This document shows, piece after piece, positions 6,759-8,303 of a stretch of DNA of 8,303 nucleotides. The stretch comes from Gammaproteobacteria bacterium. GTDB taxonomy: Bacteria; Pseudomonadota; Gammaproteobacteria; JAPPPA01. The notes under the pieces were generated by a model that was given only the letters and a program-made list of their open reading frames with translations, did no database searches and was not told the origin of the DNA. The translations under genes were made by a program, and so were the position numbers. Position 1 is the stretch's first letter, and each line of letters opens with the position of its first letter. The stretch spans positions 1 through 8,303 of the forward strand of contig JAPPPA010000040.1 in assembly GCA_028817755.1 (NCBI GenBank). Reading direction: 5' to 3'.

Positions 6759-6833
6759 TGATAACGCCCACCATCCGGCGGTAAAAATTGGAGCGTAGCG
6801 GAAGTTTGGGCTTTTGTATGGCGATGTAAGGCC
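6759..6833 (-). repeat. attC site of the cupin cassette
   Basis: On the - strand, R'' GGCCTTAC (6833-6826) is followed by L'' ATCGCCAT. The right side is ATGGTGGGC (L') and GTTATCA (R', 6765-6759). ATAACGCCCACCAT, the reverse complement of the right end, pairs with TTACATCGCCAT with one extra-base bulge, as in folded attC. The centre holds a weaker AAACTTCCGC/GCTCCAATTTTT stem. About 75 bp, within the usual attC size range. Confidence 0.65.
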
Positions 6834-6849
6834 AATATCCGCCACGGCC

Positions 6850-7257
6850 TTATTTAGGCACGCGCTCTAAGTGTTGAAGGTCAACGTACTCCTTTTCACC
6901 CTTCACCATATACATGCGGCGCTGTATCTTAGGGTAGTTGCAAATATCAATGTCTGGCCTACCGCCGCCCATTAAATAAACAAAGTCTTCGCTACCCGCG
7001 TTTTTCATCGAGTGTGCTGGCCCATTCATAGGAAAACCAGCGAAATCACCTAGCCCGATTTCTATTCCTTCTTCGCCTAAAAAGAGCGTGCCCTTGCCCG
7101 ACAGTACGTAGATGAATTCATCAGAATGTTCGTGATTGTGGTGCTGGGTAGTTTCATCACCCGGCTCAACTCTAACAAGGTGAAAACCAACAGTTGAGAG
7201 GCCAACTAAATCACCCAAAGACTTGGTGTTCCTCACTGCCTTGTCGTTGTTCAGCAA
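6850..7257 (-). CDS. Cupin-domain protein, N-terminus apparently frameshifted
   Basis: This is a small single-domain cupin (135 aa from TTG 7257). Cupin motif 1 is present as G33...H40-N-H42....E47......G54, and motif 2 as G70.....P76..G79..H82...N86, so the four metal ligands H40, H42, E47 and H82 are kept. The DICNYPKIQRRMYMV tail is typical of a cupin subgroup beginning with a K.SDI.AL segment. That segment is found upstream in another frame: ATG 7297 reads MTNHVLKSSDIEALAEQ and terminates after 28 codons. Joining the two needs a +1 shift near 7256, and several residues usual in relatives as I recall them are missing. It may be a decaying gene or one now translated from the weak TTG. The metal and substrate are unknown. 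It is the only gene of its cassette. Confidence 0.75.
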   Translation of the reverse strand: MLNNDKAVRNTKSLGDLVGLSTVGFHLVRVEPGDETTQHHNHEHSDEFIYVLSGKGTLFLGEEGIEIGLGDFAGFPMNGPAHSMKNAGSEDFVYLMGGGRPDIDICNYPKIQRRMYMVKGEKEYVDLQHLERVPK

Positions 7258-7326
7258 GGGCTTCGATGTCGCTCGATTTTAGAACATGGTTAGTCATGTT
7301 GTTCTCTGTGTTGGGGATGGGCTAGG

Positions 7327-7408
7327 GCCTTACCTAATGAGCAAAATTTGGAGTGTGGCGCGAGAGCGCGTAACGGAGAGCTTTGTTCTGCTTGATGTGG
7401 ATCTTATA
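7327..7408 (-). repeat. attC-like site of the two-TM protein cassette
   Basis: On the - strand the site ends with CTCATTAG and crossover G|TAAGGCC (7333-7326), whose TAAGGCC perfectly complements the R'' of the following cassette. The left end, about TATATAAG then ATCCACATCAAGC, is placed by alignment with the 7714-7803 site. R'' is degenerate. The middle contains the GCGCGAGAGCGCG stem. Confidence 0.45.
7350..7399 (-). repeat. Dispersed spacer repeat, copy 1
   Basis: On the - strand it reads CACATCAAGCAGAACAAAGC, then a CC.TTACGCGCT segment, a GCGC stem, and CACACTCC. It shares about 36 of the first 42 positions with 7737-7793. A gap of a few bases near the GCGC stem separates the two copies. 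Confidence 0.7.
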
Positions 7409-7419
7409 TAGGGCGTGAT

Positions 7420-7692
7420 TCATTGGTATGACTGTGGAAATTGTTCCCAGAAAGGACCAAAAACAACAACATATTGCACCAAAATAGTAGCTATTGAGAC
7501 CCAAATCATTATCGACCAGCCAAGCCCTTTTCGAGTTTTATGGCACCAAGGCAGAAATGGTCTTTGGGAATTACCCAAGCGCCAGAAAGACAGTCCCATT
7601 TCTTTGTACGCGAAATGGCAGGACATAAGAAAAAAGCCCCAAGCGCTAAATATGAAAACAAAAATTAGGACTCTATTTATCTCTTCAGACAT
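7420..7692 (-). CDS. Small two-TM membrane protein of unknown function
   Basis: This 90-aa protein from ATG 7692 has hydrophobic helices at about residues 8-25 (RVLIFVFIFSAWGFFLM) and 60-79 (WSIMIWVSIATILVQYVVVF), joined by a basic, Trp/Pro-containing loop with RPFLPWCHKTRK. No family is recognised. The open frame extends upstream to 7773, but those 27 codons lie in the attC repeat and the cassette crossover, so the later ATG is preferred. AGAGG lies just upstream at close spacing. One gene in one cassette, as is usual. Inner-membrane location is inferred. Confidence 0.6.
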   Translation of the reverse strand: MSEEINRVLIFVFIFSAWGFFLMSCHFAYKEMGLSFWRLGNSQRPFLPWCHKTRKGLGWSIMIWVSIATILVQYVVVFGPFWEQFPQSYQ

Positions 7693-7713
7693 TACCTCTA
7701 GTTCTTTGGAAGG

Positions 7714-7803
7714 GTGTAACGTCTTAAATAGGGACGGGAGTGTGTAGCGTAGCGCGCAAGCGCGTAATGGCAAGCTTTGTCCTGCTTGATGTGATTGCTA
7801 GGT
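7714..7803 (-). repeat. attC-like site of the 105-aa protein cassette
   Basis: On the - strand, R'' ACCTAGC (7803-7797) is followed by AATCACATCAAGCAGGACAA, a CGCGC/GCGCG stem, CACACTCC, and crossover GTTACAC (7720-7714). R'' differs by two transitions from ATCTAAC, the complement of this cassette's start. About 90 bp. L' and L'' pair poorly, so the site is degenerate. Confidence 0.45.
7737..7793 (-). repeat. Dispersed spacer repeat, copy 2
   Basis: Second copy of the spacer at 7350-7399, in the same orientation: CACATCAAGCAGGACAAAGC, then TTACGCGCTTGCGCGCTACG and ending CACACTCC. It includes a few extra bases after the GCGC stem. The shared core shows that the two attC sites are related to each other, unlike the adjacent genes. 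Confidence 0.7.
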
Positions 7804-7815
7804 TTATGAGTTGTG

Positions 7816-8133
7816 CTACTGAATGCATATAACAGGCACTCCGTTTATTAAGCACTGCTTTGAGTTTTTGATTTTCTCAAAAGTATCCCCGACTTTTAGA
7901 TCTGAAGGTTTTAGGCTAATACGATGATAGGAGAAGTACTTATATTCGTAGTAAGCCCCTTGGGGCTTTGAAATTCTGAACTTGGGTATTCCGTGGTTGC
8001 GGGATTGCCACTCGATTTCTGAAACTACACCTTTAACTCCGACCCGTACTGCTTCCTCATGGGTGTATCTAAAGTCTAAAAAACTAAATAAACAGAATAG
8101 GAGAAAAACTAAAAGAGTTATGCCTTTAGACAT
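7816..8133 (-). CDS. Small membrane-anchored or secreted hypothetical protein
   Basis: This 105-aa protein has an N-terminal hydrophobic segment at about residues 5-19 (ITLLVFLLFCLFSFL) that acts as a signal anchor or uncleaved signal. A mainly beta, Tyr/Lys-rich domain follows: GVVSEIEWQSRNHGIPKF, then AYYEYKYFSYHRISL, and GDTFEKIKNSKQCLINGVPV, with C94 and C103 near the C-terminus. Topology suggests the domain faces the periplasm. No family is recognised. The ATG at 8133 follows the crossover GTTAGAT (8153-8147) by only 13 nt, with a weak ribosome-binding site. The stop TAG at 7818-7816 lies 13 nt before R''. Confidence 0.65.
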   Translation of the reverse strand: MSKGITLLVFLLFCLFSFLDFRYTHEEAVRVGVKGVVSEIEWQSRNHGIPKFRISKPQGAYYEYKYFSYHRISLKPSDLKVGDTFEKIKNSKQCLINGVPVICIQ

Positions 8134-8146
8134 CTTGGAGAATTGA

Positions 8147-8210
8147 ATCTAACGCTTAATGTATATGGAACTTCGTGTATTCATTGGAATTGCTCTATTA
8201 AGTATTAATC
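8147..8210 (-). repeat. attC site with canonical GTTAGAT crossover
   Basis: On the - strand, GATTAAT (8210-8204, degenerate R'') and ACTTAAT are mirrored by ATTAAGC and GTTAGAT (R', a perfect GTTRRRY, 8153-8147). An inner AATGAATA/TATACATT stem encloses CACGAAGTTCCA. At 64 bp it is in the usual attC range. Confidence 0.5.
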
Positions 8211-8302
8211 GTGGCCGGTAAAAAACGCCCAAATTGGCGAGCTTTTCCTAGCTCGTCGGCAACGCCTAGTTGGCGGTCGTAGGCTTTCTGGACGCGGATA
8301 AT
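8198..8302 (-). CDS. Partial unrecognised CDS, C-terminal end
   Basis: An open frame enters from the right edge and ends with TAA at 8200-8198. It reads IIRVQKAYDRQLGVADELGK and then ARQFGRFLPATINT. Amino-acid composition and GC-rich codons look coding, but only 34 residues are visible and no family is recognised. The stop lies inside the attC between R'' and the loop, which is common for cassette genes. It could alternatively be a chance open frame. Confidence 0.4.
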   Translation of the reverse strand: MIRVQKAYDRQLGVADELGKARQFGRFLPATINT

Positions 8303-8303
8303 T

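Larger units (their letters stand above)
6470..8303 (-). mobile_element. Integron-type gene cassette array (five cassettes, attC-like spacers, no integrase in window)
   Basis: All genes here are short, on the - strand, one per unit, and separated by spacers ending in a GTTRRRY-like crossover. Inferred cassette boundaries on the - strand are 8303-8153 (partial), 8152-7720, 7719-7333, 7332-6765 and 6764-about 6470. The start of a cassette is complementary to its own R'' box: perfect for 7332-6765 (TAAGGCC/GGCCTTAC); two mismatches for 8152-7720 (ATCTAAC expected, ACCTAGC found) and for the last (CTGATAAC expected, CTCATAGC found); poor for 7719-7333. This is the expected trace of IntI-mediated cassette excision and insertion. 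An intI gene and attI, if present, should lie to the right. Otherwise this is an attC cluster without integrase. Confidence 0.65.

Noticed and set aside
7415..7747. 110-codon + strand open frame
   Set aside because: It is antisense to the two-TM gene, has an unconvincing composition and crosses two attC-like sites.
7693..7773. N-terminal extension of the two-TM protein to the ATG at 7773
   Set aside because: The extra 27 codons are translated attC repeat (RACALRYTLP...) and span the crossover, so the start at 7692 is preferred.
8222..8256. Intrinsic-terminator-like structures on the - strand (CGCC/GGCG followed by TTTTTT, and CGAGCT/AGCTCG)
   Set aside because: The first stem is only 4 bp and both lie inside the partial open frame, so termination cannot be argued.
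6470..8303. CRISPR array or insertion sequence
   Set aside because: The repeats are few, imperfect and spaced by genes. There is no transposase and there are no terminal inverted repeats with target duplication.

Overview
The window looks like a piece of a marine-type gammaproteobacterial chromosome of moderate GC. This is inferred from the gene families (PCu(A)C copper chaperone, NodI/NodJ-type ABC exporter, EAL protein, three-histidine-box desaturase) and from an integron-style cassette array; no taxonomic marker is present. It has two parts. Positions 1-6469 hold ordinary chromosomal genes, all on the + strand. Positions about 6470-8303 hold small, mostly hypothetical genes, all on the - strand, separated by attC-like spacers.

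Left part. Two tandem paralogues of secreted, beta-rich surface proteins come first: H-type-lectin-like modules followed by a C-terminal DUF11-like domain. The first is cut by the window start and overlaps the second by ATGA. A tight three-gene operon follows: a PCu(A)C-type copper-chaperone lipoprotein, an ABC ATPase and its ABC-2 permease, with the last two overlapping. Next is a single-protein signalling device with an N-terminal cyclic-nucleotide-binding-like domain fused to an EAL (c-di-GMP phosphodiesterase) domain whose catalytic residues appear complete. A membrane fatty-acid desaturase closes this part. A perfect 8-bp hairpin and a repeated sequence lie in the gap before it.

Right part. 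On the - strand I read five consecutive cassettes, the outermost one partial. They encode an unrecognised C-terminus, a 105-aa membrane-anchored protein, a 90-aa two-TM protein, a cupin whose N-terminus is frameshifted, and an orphan Imm32-like immunity protein. The best evidence is that the start of a cassette (the TTRRRY side of the crossover) is the reverse complement of the R'' box after its own gene. The match is perfect for the cupin cassette (TAAGGCC / GGCCTTAC) and has two mismatches for two others. The last attC is truncated against the desaturase gene, which marks the distal edge of the array. No integrase is visible; if one exists it should lie beyond the right end, otherwise this is an integrase-less attC cluster.

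The most notable observations are the undescribed cassette array with its decaying attC sites, the frameshifted cupin, the orphan immunity gene, the lectin-like/DUF11 tandem pair, and the cNMP-EAL fusion.
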